Source: Paraflavitalea soli
GTDB lineage: Bacteria > Bacteroidota > Bacteroidia > Chitinophagales > Chitinophagaceae
Direction: 5' to 3'
Assembly: GCF_003555545.1 (NCBI RefSeq)
Contig: NZ_CP032157.1
Span: forward strand, 4,592,546-4,656,545
Length of the DNA: 64,000 bases
The notes below the pieces were generated by a model that saw only the letters and a list, made by a program, of their open reading frames with translations, made no database searches and was not told the origin of the DNA. Within the stretch, counting starts at the first letter, position 1, and every line of letters begins with the position of its first letter. Positions 9,430-18,498 of the stretch are shown in pieces. The position numbers and the translations under genes were made by a program.

Positions 9430-9512
9430 GCCCCTAAAGGGGCAAAATACACCTTTGATACGTACCACCTGCTACAAAGCGGCAGCCCCTAAAGGGGCAA
9501 ATACACCTCCAT
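9430..9512. repeat. Pair of GCCCCTAAAGGGGC palindromes
   Basis: The palindrome gcccctaaaggggc followed by aaa(a)tacacct occurs twice, starting near 9431 and 9485. It lies in the gap between the convergent LacI and GT25 genes. The hairpins may end transcription from either side or belong to a REP-type family. Confidence 0.55.
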
Positions 9513-9537
9513 ACGAAATGTTACAAAATTGAGAATA

Positions 9538-10296
9538 CTAGGATGTAAGGGAACGAATTTCGTACCTGGCGGTGCGCTGGTTAAATAATTTGGGCATGGT
9601 GATATATCCCTTTATTTTTTCCAAGGCGATGGCATAGGACAGGAGGTTATCGGCGTTGTAAACTACAGGAGTTTGCTGTTGCAATAGTTTTTTGGCCCCT
9701 TCGAGGGTAACACCATAAGCATGGGTACAATCATGAAAACCAGCTTTGGCAATATGCTTTGACAAAGGACGGGGATAATAGTTGGAAAAAATAGCCCTGG
9801 ACAAACGCAACGAAGTATGGAAAGGGAATGTCATATAGTACAACCGCTTGACGGTTTGCTTCCAACCGAAGATCTCGTTGCCTTCATAACCGAGGTAAAA
9901 TACTTCCCAATCGTCCGGCAGTTCCTGGGTGAGTTGTGGGAAAAGGGGCAGGTTTTCTGCTACTGGAAAAACATCGTCTTCCAGGATCAGCACCCTGTTG
10001 TATTGATTGGCAATAATTGATTCATAAATTTTTACATGTCCCAATGAACAGCAAAGCATGCCGGGATTCATTTCGGGTTGTTTCTTATAAATACCTGTAT
10101 ACGCAGCCGAATCGTATATGCCTTGTTGCTTCATCGATTCCATGCTGATCTCTTCCTTATCTATTCCATAAAAAATTTCGTAGTTCAAGCCGTTTAGTTC
10201 GCGCGTAAAAAGCTCAATCCTGTCTTTCAGACGGGGCAAGGTGAGTATATAAATCTTTTCGAAATAGGAGTTAAAAGCAGAAAAGTCTCGATCCAT
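9538..10296 (-). CDS. Glycosyltransferase family 25 (LPS-type)
   Basis: 252 residues, the usual GT25 size. It shows the family N-terminus (KIYILTLPRLKDRIELFTRE), the CCSLGHVKIYESI segment, and the acidic motif LILEDDVFP expected to bind metal and nucleotide sugar. The C-terminal half contains FHDCTHAYGVTLEGAKKLL, also typical. GT25 enzymes transfer galactose or other sugars onto lipopolysaccharide or surface glycans in the cytoplasm; the exact donor is not predictable. It is the third gene of a leftward run (GT2, NodB deacetylase, GT25), only 9 bases after the deacetylase gene, so the three are probably one transcript for envelope polysaccharide assembly or modification. Confidence 0.87.
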   Translation of the reverse strand: MDRDFSAFNSYFEKIYILTLPRLKDRIELFTRELNGLNYEIFYGIDKEEISMESMKQQGIYDSAAYTGIYKKQPEMNPGMLCCSLGHVKIYESIIANQYNRVLILEDDVFPVAENLPLFPQLTQELPDDWEVFYLGYEGNEIFGWKQTVKRLYYMTFPFHTSLRLSRAIFSNYYPRPLSKHIAKAGFHDCTHAYGVTLEGAKKLLQQQTPVVYNADNLLSYAIALEKIKGYITMPKLFNQRTARYEIRSLTS

Positions 10297-10305
10297 CGGC
10301 TAAAG

Positions 10306-11049
10306 TTACCCAAACAAGGTCTTTCCTTTGCGCAGAAGGCGTGTAAATTTTTTAAAATTGTTTCCACCCTGTATATCAAGCCGTTGAATAAGCAAAGGAT
10401 GTCTGAGGGGAAGGGCATTCAAGCGGTTGCCGATGCGGAATGCAGCCACGATCTGGCTATTGGCCAGGGTTAAGAGGAACTGCCGGCGCTTTGCTTCATC
10501 TTTTTTGGGGTAAGCGCCATAGGGAAAAGCCAGGCAGGGCTGGAAAGAGATGCCCATTTCGGTGAGGGCATTTTTGCATTGGAGCAGGTCGGCTGTGATG
10601 GCATCATTATCGAGGATCTTGTAGCTTTTGTGGTCAAAGGAGTGCAGGCCATACTCTACCAAACCGGGATCCATGGCCTGGATATCTTCCAGGCGCAGGT
10701 AGGTGGAAGCTTCGTGGCCGGCCCGGGTGGCTTCCTGGCGAAGGAAAGCCGGCACCAGGAAAATATTGGCTTTTATGCCATATTTTTCAAAAAGAGGGTA
10801 TGCGGTGGTAAAATTATCGCGGTAACCATCATCAAAACTGATCAAAATGGGTTTTTCAGGCAGGGGTGTACTTATCAGGATATGGTTTACCAGGTCACTC
10901 AGGCCGATGGAATGATAGCCTTCCTGTTTCAAATATTGCAACTGGGCTTCCAGGCTATTGACGGGAACAGTAAGGGGGTCGGCATTTCCATGAGCACAGA
11001 CCTTATGATACATTAAAACTCTCAAGGGATGCGGAGCAGCGAAATCCAA
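10306..11049 (-). CDS. Polysaccharide deacetylase (NodB domain, CE4)
   Basis: 247 residues. The CE4 landmarks are visible: VLMYHKV near the N-terminus, SFDDGYRDN with the catalytic and metal-binding aspartates, and the zinc-ligand region YGLHSFDHKSY. CE4 enzymes remove N- or O-acetyl groups from polysaccharides. No signal peptide is evident, so it may act in the cytoplasm on a glycan precursor, as some LPS- or capsule-associated members do. It lies between two glycosyltransferase genes on the same strand. The substrate is unknown. Confidence 0.88.
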   Translation of the reverse strand: MDFAAPHPLRVLMYHKVCAHGNADPLTVPVNSLEAQLQYLKQEGYHSIGLSDLVNHILISTPLPEKPILISFDDGYRDNFTTAYPLFEKYGIKANIFLVPAFLRQEATRAGHEASTYLRLEDIQAMDPGLVEYGLHSFDHKSYKILDNDAITADLLQCKNALTEMGISFQPCLAFPYGAYPKKDEAKRRQFLLTLANSQIVAAFRIGNRLNALPLRHPLLIQRLDIQGGNNFKKFTRLLRKGKTLFG

Positions 11050-11087
11050 AGTTCTTCTTTTGAATGTGGGATAAGTTGTTCAACTAA

Positions 11088-11948
11088 TCAGGCGTACACG
11101 GTATCCGGTATTATGACAGGTCTCTTTTCCGGCTGCTTCAATTCCTTCAATTTTACATATTTCAAAAAATGATAGTAGGAAGCAAAGACTGACCAATAGA
11201 ATCCCTTCATTCCGTTGAGGCAGTTGCGTTCCAGGAGGTAATATTTAAGGAAGTTAAAAGGCAGGCCGAACAATACAGCCAAGGCTGATTTATTTTTGCC
11301 TTTACTATAGGATATCCCGGAAGACAGGGTTGAGTAGCGGTTAAGCTTTTCAATACATTGATGGATGCTGGTATAGCTATAATGCAGAATTGTATGTTCC
11401 AACTTTTTGATGGGTCCATCCACATGAAAGCTTTCATGCACCCTATCGGCTGTGACGCCGCCTTTTTCCCTGTTAAATAACCGTATAAAATGGCGACCGC
11501 TTTCTTTTCCGTAGTGGAACTCTTTGTCCAGGAAAACCATGTTCATGGGGAACGAAAAACCGGCGTAGGCAGTATTGGGATTAATACTTCTTATTTCCCT
11601 GATCAAATTATCGGTAGGAATTTCATCGGCGTCGATACAAAGCACCCAGTCGTTGGTAGCCCTCGAGATGGCGAATTGTTTTTGGGAACCATATCCGTCG
11701 AAAGTGCGGGAATATACATCGGCTCCGAATTCCCGGCAAATGGCCACGGTATTGTCGGTGCTATAGCTGTCTACTACCACAATTTCATCACACCAATACA
11801 GTTGTGACAAGGTTTTGCGAATGATCTTCTCTTCATTATAGGTGATGATGACGGCACTTATTTTAAGTTCTGTGGGAGTGGGGGTTTGCACCTGCACTAC
11901 AATTCCCGGAATACTTCCGGCTACCGGCGAAAGCTGAGAATAGTTCAT
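11088..11948 (-). CDS. Glycosyltransferase family 2 (WaaE/KdtX-like)
   Basis: 286 residues. A GT-A fold of family 2 begins at about residue 30 (ISAVIITYNEEKIIRKTLSQ), followed by DEIVVVDSYSTDNTVAICRE and the DXD-like CIDADEIP. The GRHFIRLFNREKGG and HESFHVDG segments are typical of the WaaE/KdtX subgroup that adds a glucose or heptose to the LPS inner core. The first 28 residues before the fold are Pro/Thr/Val-rich and not typical, so a later start is possible. First gene of the three-gene envelope glycan run, 38 bases before the deacetylase gene. Confidence 0.88.
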   Translation of the reverse strand: MNYSQLSPVAGSIPGIVVQVQTPTPTELKISAVIITYNEEKIIRKTLSQLYWCDEIVVVDSYSTDNTVAICREFGADVYSRTFDGYGSQKQFAISRATNDWVLCIDADEIPTDNLIREIRSINPNTAYAGFSFPMNMVFLDKEFHYGKESGRHFIRLFNREKGGVTADRVHESFHVDGPIKKLEHTILHYSYTSIHQCIEKLNRYSTLSSGISYSKGKNKSALAVLFGLPFNFLKYYLLERNCLNGMKGFYWSVFASYYHFLKYVKLKELKQPEKRPVIIPDTVYA

Positions 11949-12077
11949 AAAAGAATAAAATTTAGGACTTACGGTAGTAAAACAGGCGTTAAGAGGATAC
12001 CCCTATGGGAGGGGGAAAAAATAATTTGGGGAAGGTAAAAAGGCAACGAGGCAGCAAGGCAAAAAGGCATCGAGAAT

Positions 12078-12165
12078 GCTTCGATGGGCTTTGGTAGATC
12101 AGGGTGAGCCGCCCTTTGAAGGCGACCCACGCTTTAGACGCCTTCGACAAGCTCAGGCTAACATT
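12078..12165. repeat. REP-like palindromic element, copy B
   Basis: Same element as at 3223-3315: gatcagggtgagccgccc, a short loop, then ggcgacccacgctttagacg, followed by ccttcgacaagctcagg. It lies just past the DUF4249 stop codon (12174, leftward) and upstream of the GT2 gene. Confidence 0.7.
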
Positions 12166-12173
12166 AGCAACGC

Positions 12174-13250
12174 TTACCAAAGCTTGTCGAAATAGTAGAT
12201 ACGTTCGCGCCTGGCCGATCCGCCAAAAATACCCAGGCCTTTGCTGATATTGCCTGTGGGGGATGGTAGCTGATTGGCAGGAATAGCACCAAAATCGGAC
12301 TTGTATTTCTCATATTCCAGTAGGTAATCAAACAATTCTTTGCTGGCAGCCTTGAATTGAATGCGAACACGCCCTTTTTGAAGGGGTTCGGTGGCCACAA
12401 AGAATTGCTGATCCACATAGAATTTTATGGTATATGACTGTCCGTTGAAGGTTTTGTCTGTTAAGAACAGGCGGCGGAATGGGTTGTTGATGTTGTCGAT
12501 CCGGGCATTTTCGGTATTGGCATCCTGGGTAAAGAGTTCCAGGCGCAAGAATTTGTTGATCGATATGGTGTCATTCAATAGTTGTACGCCGGGTGTATTT
12601 TTGACAGTTTCGTATAGGCTTTTTCCCTGAGGTGTATTATAATCATACCGCACCCCGCGGTAGTAAAAATAACGTCCCTGTTTCAGGAGTTCCTTGACGC
12701 CTTCCACAATGTAATAGTCATCTTTATCTGCCTGATCCTGAAACGTGATGCTGACGGCCAATACCTTTTTGCCCTGGTGGGTTTCATAGCTGGTATCCAC
12801 CACTGTCCATTTGGGCAATGGTGGAATATAGGTGGAGCCGGTTACCACGCCCATAGTAGGATGCTTGACCTCAATGGAATAATGGGTGTTGGTCTTAAAC
12901 CGCTTCCTGTTGGTGAATATGGTGGTGGGATTGGAGGCATATTGCCAGGCATAGCTGGGTTGCAATATCCAGGTACGGCTTTTTTCCTCGGTGAGGGTAA
13001 CGGTAGCATCGTTTACTTTTTCAAACCTTATGAGGCTGCCACTGCCTACCTTAATAGTTTTCCCCACGGGTACTTTAACAGAATCGCCCGCAGATATTTC
13101 GGCCAATACCACCAGGTGATCATCTTCAAACTGGCTGGATGTAAAACCTTTTTTGCAGGCAACAGCAGCCAATAGCAATACGATCATCAGCCACCAACAG
13201 TTTTTGCCGGGTATCTGATTGAAACGAACTGGTGATTGGCTTGTATGCAT
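12174..13250 (-). CDS. DUF4249-family lipoprotein
   Basis: 358 residues with a signal sequence ending in the lipobox AAVAC, placing it in a membrane, probably on the outer membrane. The motif order (LVVLAEISAGDSVKVPVGKT, then DATVTLTEE, then HPTMGVVTGSTYIPPLP) fits DUF4249, a Bacteroidota family almost always encoded beside a TonB-dependent receptor with a carboxypeptidase-regulatory domain. Function is not established; it is presumably an accessory surface subunit of the receptor. It starts only 6 bases after the receptor gene ends, so the two are translationally linked, and it ends the sigma/FecR/receptor operon. Confidence 0.8.
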   Translation of the reverse strand: MHTSQSPVRFNQIPGKNCWWLMIVLLLAAVACKKGFTSSQFEDDHLVVLAEISAGDSVKVPVGKTIKVGSGSLIRFEKVNDATVTLTEEKSRTWILQPSYAWQYASNPTTIFTNRKRFKTNTHYSIEVKHPTMGVVTGSTYIPPLPKWTVVDTSYETHQGKKVLAVSITFQDQADKDDYYIVEGVKELLKQGRYFYYRGVRYDYNTPQGKSLYETVKNTPGVQLLNDTISINKFLRLELFTQDANTENARIDNINNPFRRLFLTDKTFNGQSYTIKFYVDQQFFVATEPLQKGRVRIQFKAASKELFDYLLEYEKYKSDFGAIPANQLPSPTGNISKGLGIFGGSARRERIYYFDKLW

Positions 13251-13256
13251 ATTGTT

Positions 13257-15836
13257 TTAAAAAGCGAATGTATAAGAAATATAAGGGGTGATCTTAAAGA
13301 ACTGGTATTGGGTGGTTACCACCAGCGAACGTTTTCCCATGGTACCTTCCAGGTCATACACGTATTGATTGGGCGATCCATAGATATTGTAAATACCCAT
13401 GGTGATCCTTGATATTAACCGGGCGGTATGCTGTTGTTCATAGGTAGCCGCGAAATCCAGGCGATGATAAGGCAAGGTACGGTATTGATTGATGGCAGAT
13501 GAATGGTAAATGAGCCGGTATTCTTTGGGTGAAAGGGGATTAAAGATCTGCTGGGCGTCGTCAAAATCAGGATAACCCCTGTCTGGCAAGGTAAATACAT
13601 CTCCTGTAGAGAATGTCCAGAGTGTGGAGAAGTTCCAATGCTTGTTAAGGTGGTAGGTAGCAGCCGCATTGAGGCTATGCCTGCGATCGTATTTAAAGGG
13701 AAACTTCTCATCATTGTTGATGCCTTTGAACTTACGCCAATTCCAGGAAAGGGTATATCCCATTTGAAAGTACCAATCGTCGGCCGTTTTCTCCAGTTTA
13801 GCTTCCAGGCCATAACACCATCCTTTGCCTGTTTGAACATTTTGTTCCCAGTCGGCGGTATTTAAGAAGAGGTTTTTGCCTTCCACATAATTGGTCACAT
13901 TTCTCAGTTCTTTGTAATACACTTCGGCTGACAGGATCAGCTTTTTCTTGTTGCGGAAGGTGTATCCCAGGTTTACCATATCAGATTCCTCCGGCCCGAG
14001 GGAACTGGTACTGGGCACCCAGGCATCGCCATTGATACCCAGGTAGGGGTTGGTGACCAGGTGGAGGTATTGGGTCATGTGGTTGTAGGAAAAATTAAGC
14101 TGGTGCTGTTTATCCAACCTGTAGGTGGCGTACAAGCGGGGCTGCCAGGAAGTATAATCAAAACCATTGTTGGTGAAATGGGATACGTGTATACCTGGCC
14201 GCACGAAGAATTCCTTATCAGGCCTGATCTCATTTTCAAGAAAGAAGACGAGCTCGCGGAATGAGATGGGCGGAAAATCGGTGAAATCTTCGGGCTTGTC
14301 AAAAAACTCGGTGGATATATTGGAATCGAAGGGCCTCACTTTTGTAAAGTTGGCTTTAGCGCCGGTAATAAACCGCAGGGTGTTGGAAGCGGTGAACTCC
14401 AGCCGGGTCTGTGCATTGATCTGCTCAATGGATGAGTACGTGTTGTAGACCCTGTTTTGCATGGAAGCGCCGGTACTATCGTATAAATTGTAGCGGAAGC
14501 CTGCGATATTCTTGTATTCGCTATAATTGACAGAGGTATTGATGAATGCTTTAGGCCCCAATAACCTGTTCCATCCCAGGGAGGCGGTACGGTTTCCCCA
14601 GCGTTGTACATTGTTGGTATAATCGCGGTGAAGGGTAAGATCATCCTGGCCCGCATATACATGGAGCATCAGTTTGTCTTTCTTTCCCAGCCATTGGGTG
14701 TATTTAACATTCAGGTCATAAAAGTTGACGCCAATACCCGAGTTCATTACATGCAATAAAGGGTTGATCCAGCTATGCCTGAAAGAAAGCATGATGGCAG
14801 CACGGTCTTTTTTGATAGGTCCTTCGAGGGTGAAAGATCCTGCCAGTACACCTGCATTGGCTTCACCTTTCCATTGCTGCATATTGCCATCCTTGGTAAC
14901 TACGTCGATAACGGAAGATAATCCACCACCATACCTGGCAGGGAAATTACTTTTATAGAGATTGAGTGTTTTAACAGCAGATTTATTGATGATAAACAGG
15001 GTACCCAGGAGGTGGGTAGGGTTGAATACTTTATTACCATCGAGCAGGAAAACATTCTGATCGGGACTGCCGCCTCTCACGAGGAGGCCATTGGTTATTT
15101 CCGGAATGTTTTTAATGCCGGGTTGCATGTAGAGAGAACGGATGGCATCGGGCTCACCCAGGAACATATCCTGCACTGCTTCTGCACCATGGGATATGTT
15201 CTCGGCACTTTGACCAGGCTTGCTTTCGGCAGAAATAGTAACAGCCTGGATATTGCTTTTGGGTTCGAGGGTAAGGTCGATCCTGGTATTTTCGCTCAGG
15301 TCTACTTCCAGTTTCCGGGTATTGTATCCTGCGTAGGAGATGAACAGTACCTGTTTTCCTTCGGGCAACACTAAAGTATAATGACCAAATGTATTGGAAA
15401 GGCTGCCTTTTTGGAGGGAAGGATGCCAGATGGTAGCGTCTGCCAGGGGCTCTCCACTTATGGCCTCTTTGATAAGGCCATATATTGAATAGTGGGTAAT
15501 GAAGAAGTCGGCCGGCAGGGGGACCGGTGAGGGAATCAATATGATCTTATTGTTTTTCTCCAGTATGCTTACATTCTGGTCTTTGAGCACCTGCTGCAGG
15601 ACGGCGCCCAGTGTATTGGGAAAACCTGTAAGGGATATTACTTTTGCGGTATCGAGGTTATTGGAGGCATATTCAATGACAACTTTACCGCTGTGGTTGA
15701 TATCATCCAGAAAATCTTTAACAGTAGCTTTTTGAAAAGAAGGAATATAGGAACGTATGGCAAAAACAGACTTCTGCGCCCATGCCATATGCATACAGCA
15801 GCATAGCAAGACAAGTATGCAAATGGCTCTTTTCAT
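13257..15836 (-). CDS. TonB-dependent receptor with N-terminal STN signalling domain
   Basis: 859 residues with a signal peptide ending MAWAQ. Residues about 25-100 form an STN (secretin/TonB N-terminal) domain (KATVKDFLDDINHSGKVVIE), the part that touches a FecR-type anti-sigma factor. A CarboxypepD_reg-like domain follows (SIYGLIKEAISGEPLADATI), then a plug (RSLYMQPGIKNIPEITNGLL, LVRGGSPDQNVFLLDGNKV) and the barrel ending FFKITPYISYTFAF. It belongs to the FecA-like receptors associated with DUF4249, not to SusC. Ligand binding would signal through FecR (15900-16898) to the ECF sigma factor (16951-17499). All four genes run leftward in the order sigma, FecR, receptor, DUF4249. Confidence 0.92.
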   Translation of the reverse strand: MKRAICILVLLCCCMHMAWAQKSVFAIRSYIPSFQKATVKDFLDDINHSGKVVIEYASNNLDTAKVISLTGFPNTLGAVLQQVLKDQNVSILEKNNKIILIPSPVPLPADFFITHYSIYGLIKEAISGEPLADATIWHPSLQKGSLSNTFGHYTLVLPEGKQVLFISYAGYNTRKLEVDLSENTRIDLTLEPKSNIQAVTISAESKPGQSAENISHGAEAVQDMFLGEPDAIRSLYMQPGIKNIPEITNGLLVRGGSPDQNVFLLDGNKVFNPTHLLGTLFIINKSAVKTLNLYKSNFPARYGGGLSSVIDVVTKDGNMQQWKGEANAGVLAGSFTLEGPIKKDRAAIMLSFRHSWINPLLHVMNSGIGVNFYDLNVKYTQWLGKKDKLMLHVYAGQDDLTLHRDYTNNVQRWGNRTASLGWNRLLGPKAFINTSVNYSEYKNIAGFRYNLYDSTGASMQNRVYNTYSSIEQINAQTRLEFTASNTLRFITGAKANFTKVRPFDSNISTEFFDKPEDFTDFPPISFRELVFFLENEIRPDKEFFVRPGIHVSHFTNNGFDYTSWQPRLYATYRLDKQHQLNFSYNHMTQYLHLVTNPYLGINGDAWVPSTSSLGPEESDMVNLGYTFRNKKKLILSAEVYYKELRNVTNYVEGKNLFLNTADWEQNVQTGKGWCYGLEAKLEKTADDWYFQMGYTLSWNWRKFKGINNDEKFPFKYDRRHSLNAAATYHLNKHWNFSTLWTFSTGDVFTLPDRGYPDFDDAQQIFNPLSPKEYRLIYHSSAINQYRTLPYHRLDFAATYEQQHTARLISRITMGIYNIYGSPNQYVYDLEGTMGKRSLVVTTQYQFFKITPYISYTFAF

Positions 15837-15899
15837 TCAGTAGTTCCTGTGCAATTCAAATGGTTGGGGCGTGTGCAGAAAACCCAACAAAGGAACTAT

Positions 15900-16898
15900 T
15901 TATTTCATATAAAATACAACTTTGCCGTCTTCTTTTTTCATGGCCAAACCCGTAATCAGCCTGATCTCTTCCAGGGCCTGTTCTACTGGTTGGTTGTTGA
16001 AGCGAACGGTAACTGTAAGGGCGGAGATGGCTGCTTTCTGTTGAGTGTCAATTTCCAGTGGCACTTCATAGTAATCCTGCATCTCCCGGAGCACTTTTTC
16101 CAGGGGGGTATGATTAAAGTCAAGGAGGCCTGTATTCCAGGCAATAAAATTGGAATCGGAGACCTGGCTTTGCAGGAATTGATCATTTTGTAACAGGGTA
16201 CGCTGCCCGGCAGAGAGCTCGACCTGTCTGCCGGCCTTGTGTTTGCTGCTAACGCTCACTTTTCCGGACATTACGATCACTTCGTCGCTTGCGTTGTTGG
16301 CTTTTACTACGAAAGTGGTACCCAAGACTCTTACGGCAGCCTGGCCGGTAACTATAACAAAAGGTTGATGTTCATTTCTTTGCACCTTAAAATAGGCTTC
16401 TCCCGACAAGCGGACAAGGCGTTCTTCGCCATCAAAATGAAGGGGGTAACGGATGGTAGCGCCTTTCCGGAGCAGGACGGTGGAGCCATCGGGCAGCTGT
16501 AGTGACTGGTTATTATTGGCTGCTGCCAGTTCCTGCCAGGAAGTACGGTAGTGATTCCACAGGTAACCTCCTATAATAAAGATGGCTAAAACGGCGGCCG
16601 CTACGGCGAGGCGCTTGCGGTAGAGGGAAGAGAAAAGGGTGATGGTGCGGGCGGGCGCCGGGTTTTGCCCGACAGGCTGCATACCTGCTTCCACCTTGCT
16701 CCAAGCCCGGGAGGTATCAAAGGACTGGTCGGCGGTGAGGCGCATACTTTCCTTCCACATGGTAACCAATTCTTCATATTCCTGCCTGTTGGAAGGGTCC
16801 AATGCCTGCCATTGCTGTAACTGCTGTTTTTCTTCGGCAGTAGCCCGGCCACCAAGCTCTTTGGCAATAAGGTTTAGTATGTGATCACCTGGACTCAT
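15900..16898 (-). CDS. FecR-family anti-sigma factor
   Basis: From ATG 16898 (MSPGDHILNLIAKELGG) the protein has 332 residues. The frame is open further upstream, but that extension would run into the sigma factor gene and has no family resemblance. Residues about 1-60 are the cytoplasmic sigma-binding region. One transmembrane helix (about 90-110, LAVAAAVLAIFIIGGYLW) follows. The periplasmic FecR domain has GSTVLLRKGATIRYPLHFDG and VLGTTFVVKANN. The C-terminal DUF4974-type domain (TPLEKVLREMQDYYEVPLEI) faces the STN domain of the receptor. It should hold the neighbouring sigma factor inactive until the receptor is loaded. Confidence 0.92.
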   Translation of the reverse strand: MSPGDHILNLIAKELGGRATAEEKQQLQQWQALDPSNRQEYEELVTMWKESMRLTADQSFDTSRAWSKVEAGMQPVGQNPAPARTITLFSSLYRKRLAVAAAVLAIFIIGGYLWNHYRTSWQELAAANNNQSLQLPDGSTVLLRKGATIRYPLHFDGEERLVRLSGEAYFKVQRNEHQPFVIVTGQAAVRVLGTTFVVKANNASDEVIVMSGKVSVSSKHKAGRQVELSAGQRTLLQNDQFLQSQVSDSNFIAWNTGLLDFNHTPLEKVLREMQDYYEVPLEIDTQQKAAISALTVTVRFNNQPVEQALEEIRLITGLAMKKEDGKVVFYMK

Positions 16899-16950
16899 TG
16901 TTGTGGTTATTGTTAAGATAACATAAAAATGCCGTATACCCCTACCCTGC

Positions 16951-17499
16951 TCAGAAAAGAAATAATAAAGCAAGGGCTGCCAGGCAAACCTGCTTACCCC
17001 TGATATAGGACCGTAATATCCTGAGTGCTTTGCCCATGTGGTTCTCTACAGTCTTGACAGATATATCCAGGGCTTCACTAATTTGTTGATAGGTGAGGTC
17101 GCTTACACGGCTCAGTACAAACACTTCCCGGCACTTGGGGGGCAGGTTTTCCATCGCCTCCTGCAACAGGGCATGGTAATCCTTTCCGGTATCCATTGCA
17201 GGGTTTTTCTCTATGGGCATTTCTGCCACTTCTTCGCCCCGCAGTTCACTTATTATGTGCTTTTGTCTTTTTTCGAGGAAACTCAGGCAATTGTTGCGCA
17301 CGGCGCCAAACAAATAGAAATTCAGGCTGTCTGTACCGATCAAATCCTGTTTTTTCTCCCAAACCCGCAGAAAAGTCTCCTGCACGATGTCTTCACAGGA
17401 GTCATACTCCTTTACCAGGGTATACGCATACCGGCATAGCGGTTCGTAGTACTGATAGAAAGCCTGTTGAAATAACTGGTATTTATTCGGGTCTTGCAT
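16951..17499 (-). CDS. ECF RNA polymerase sigma factor (FecI-like)
   Basis: 182 residues. Region 2 is visible near the N-terminus (YEPLCRYAYTLVKEYDSCEDIVQETFLRVWEKK) and region 4 at the C-terminal half (LPPKCREVFVLSRVSDLTYQ, then SVKTVENHMGKALRILRSYI). This is the standard Bacteroidota sigma-70 family member paired with FecR. It directs RNA polymerase to promoters of the linked receptor genes when released. It is first in the leftward operon, with 52 bases to the FecR start. The last residues (VCLAALALLFLF) are unusually hydrophobic and might give weak membrane contact; that is inference. Confidence 0.93.
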   Translation of the reverse strand: MQDPNKYQLFQQAFYQYYEPLCRYAYTLVKEYDSCEDIVQETFLRVWEKKQDLIGTDSLNFYLFGAVRNNCLSFLEKRQKHIISELRGEEVAEMPIEKNPAMDTGKDYHALLQEAMENLPPKCREVFVLSRVSDLTYQQISEALDISVKTVENHMGKALRILRSYIRGKQVCLAALALLFLF

Positions 17500-17590
17500 G
17501 CAACCGTAAATAGGAATGCCTGCGTGAAAATACCATAAATGGGGGAAATGTAATTTATAAATTGGTATACGTAAAAATAGCTATGCCTAT

Positions 17591-18319
17591 TTGCAATTGA
17601 CCATTTATTTTGGTTCCCTGCCTGCACAAGAGTGGCTATTGCTGCGTACGCCCCGGGTAACGCAACAAGAAACTTACTCCTTTATTGAAGGACTGCTGTC
17701 GGCCAAGGCTGACCTGCAGGCAGCCAACCTTATCAGCCACCGATCTAAAATATCTGTAGCAGGTTGCCAGGCATTACTGGCACGTTTGAACCTGCAACAA
17801 GGAAGTTTTCAGAAAGCGCTTGATCTTTCCAGCAGCGCCATTAATGATTATAATAGCTCGCTGGGCAGCGGCAACACAGTATTTACAAATACGACCAGCC
17901 CGGAAGTGATCTGGGCCTCCTCGAATCAATTGAACAGTCCGGAAGTGGGTTTCACTTTCAATAAGGGAACTATTCTGCCTGAAATCCGCCTGGCGGAAAT
18001 GTTGTTGATCAATGCAGAAGGGGCGGTGGAACTTGGACAGCTATCTTCGGTTGTCAGGGACCGTATCAATCCGCTTCGCGCCCGTGCAGGATTGGCTGCT
18101 ATTACGGCCACGGACCAACCCACCTTGCGTACGGCGGTGCAGGAGGAATGGAAACGTGAAATGGCCCGTGAAGGAATGCGCTTCTCTTCGCTGGCACGCT
18201 GGCATAAGACGATGCCGGAACTGGGACCGTTGGGATTTGCACAAAAAAACCGGTACCTGCCGATACCACAGGGTGTGCTGGACTGGAATTTTAACCTGCA
18301 ACAAAATCCAGGTTACTGA
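17591..18319 (+). pseudogene. SusD-family remnant, 5'-truncated and internally deleted
   Basis: An open frame of about 242 codons with clear SusD features: FGSLPAQEWLLLRTPRV at the point where normal SusDs reach residue about 160, then the helical block AGCQALLARLNLQQGSFQKA, LPEIRLAEMLLINAEGAVEL, and the C-terminal IPQGVLDWNFNLQQNPGY. There is no ATG, no signal peptide and no lipobox. The roughly 100 residues normally found between the helical block and RxAEMLL are almost absent, although the frame is kept. No SusC partner is next to it. I read it as a decayed gene whose frame has survived two deletions. Confidence 0.8.
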
Positions 18320-18321
18320 TG

Positions 18322-18398
18322 AACTTCGAGAAGCTACTCTGCTCAGGGTGAGCCGCCTTTGAAAGGCGACCCACCCTGAGCATAAGGCGGCCCACCCC
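18322..18398. repeat. REP-like palindromic element, copy C
   Basis: Contains cagggtgagccgcc, tttgaaa, ggcgacccaccctgagc, the same inverted repeat as at 3223 and 12078, followed here by an extra ggcggcccacccc half-unit. It begins directly after the stop codon of the SusD remnant. Confidence 0.7.
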
Positions 18399-18462
18399 GG
18401 CCCCCTGGCTTCAATAAGTGTCGTAATACAATCAAGCCTGGTCTTAATAAAGATCCTTTAAT

Positions 18463-18498
18463 AAACAAGGTGCTTCCACAGTAAGGGGCACCTTGTTT
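18463..18498 (+). terminator. Hairpin, possible terminator
   Basis: Perfect 11-base stem aaacaaggtgc (18463-18473) with gcaccttgttt (18488-18498), loop 14 bases, followed by cgtttt. It would end a transcript coming from the SusD remnant side. Confidence 0.55.
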
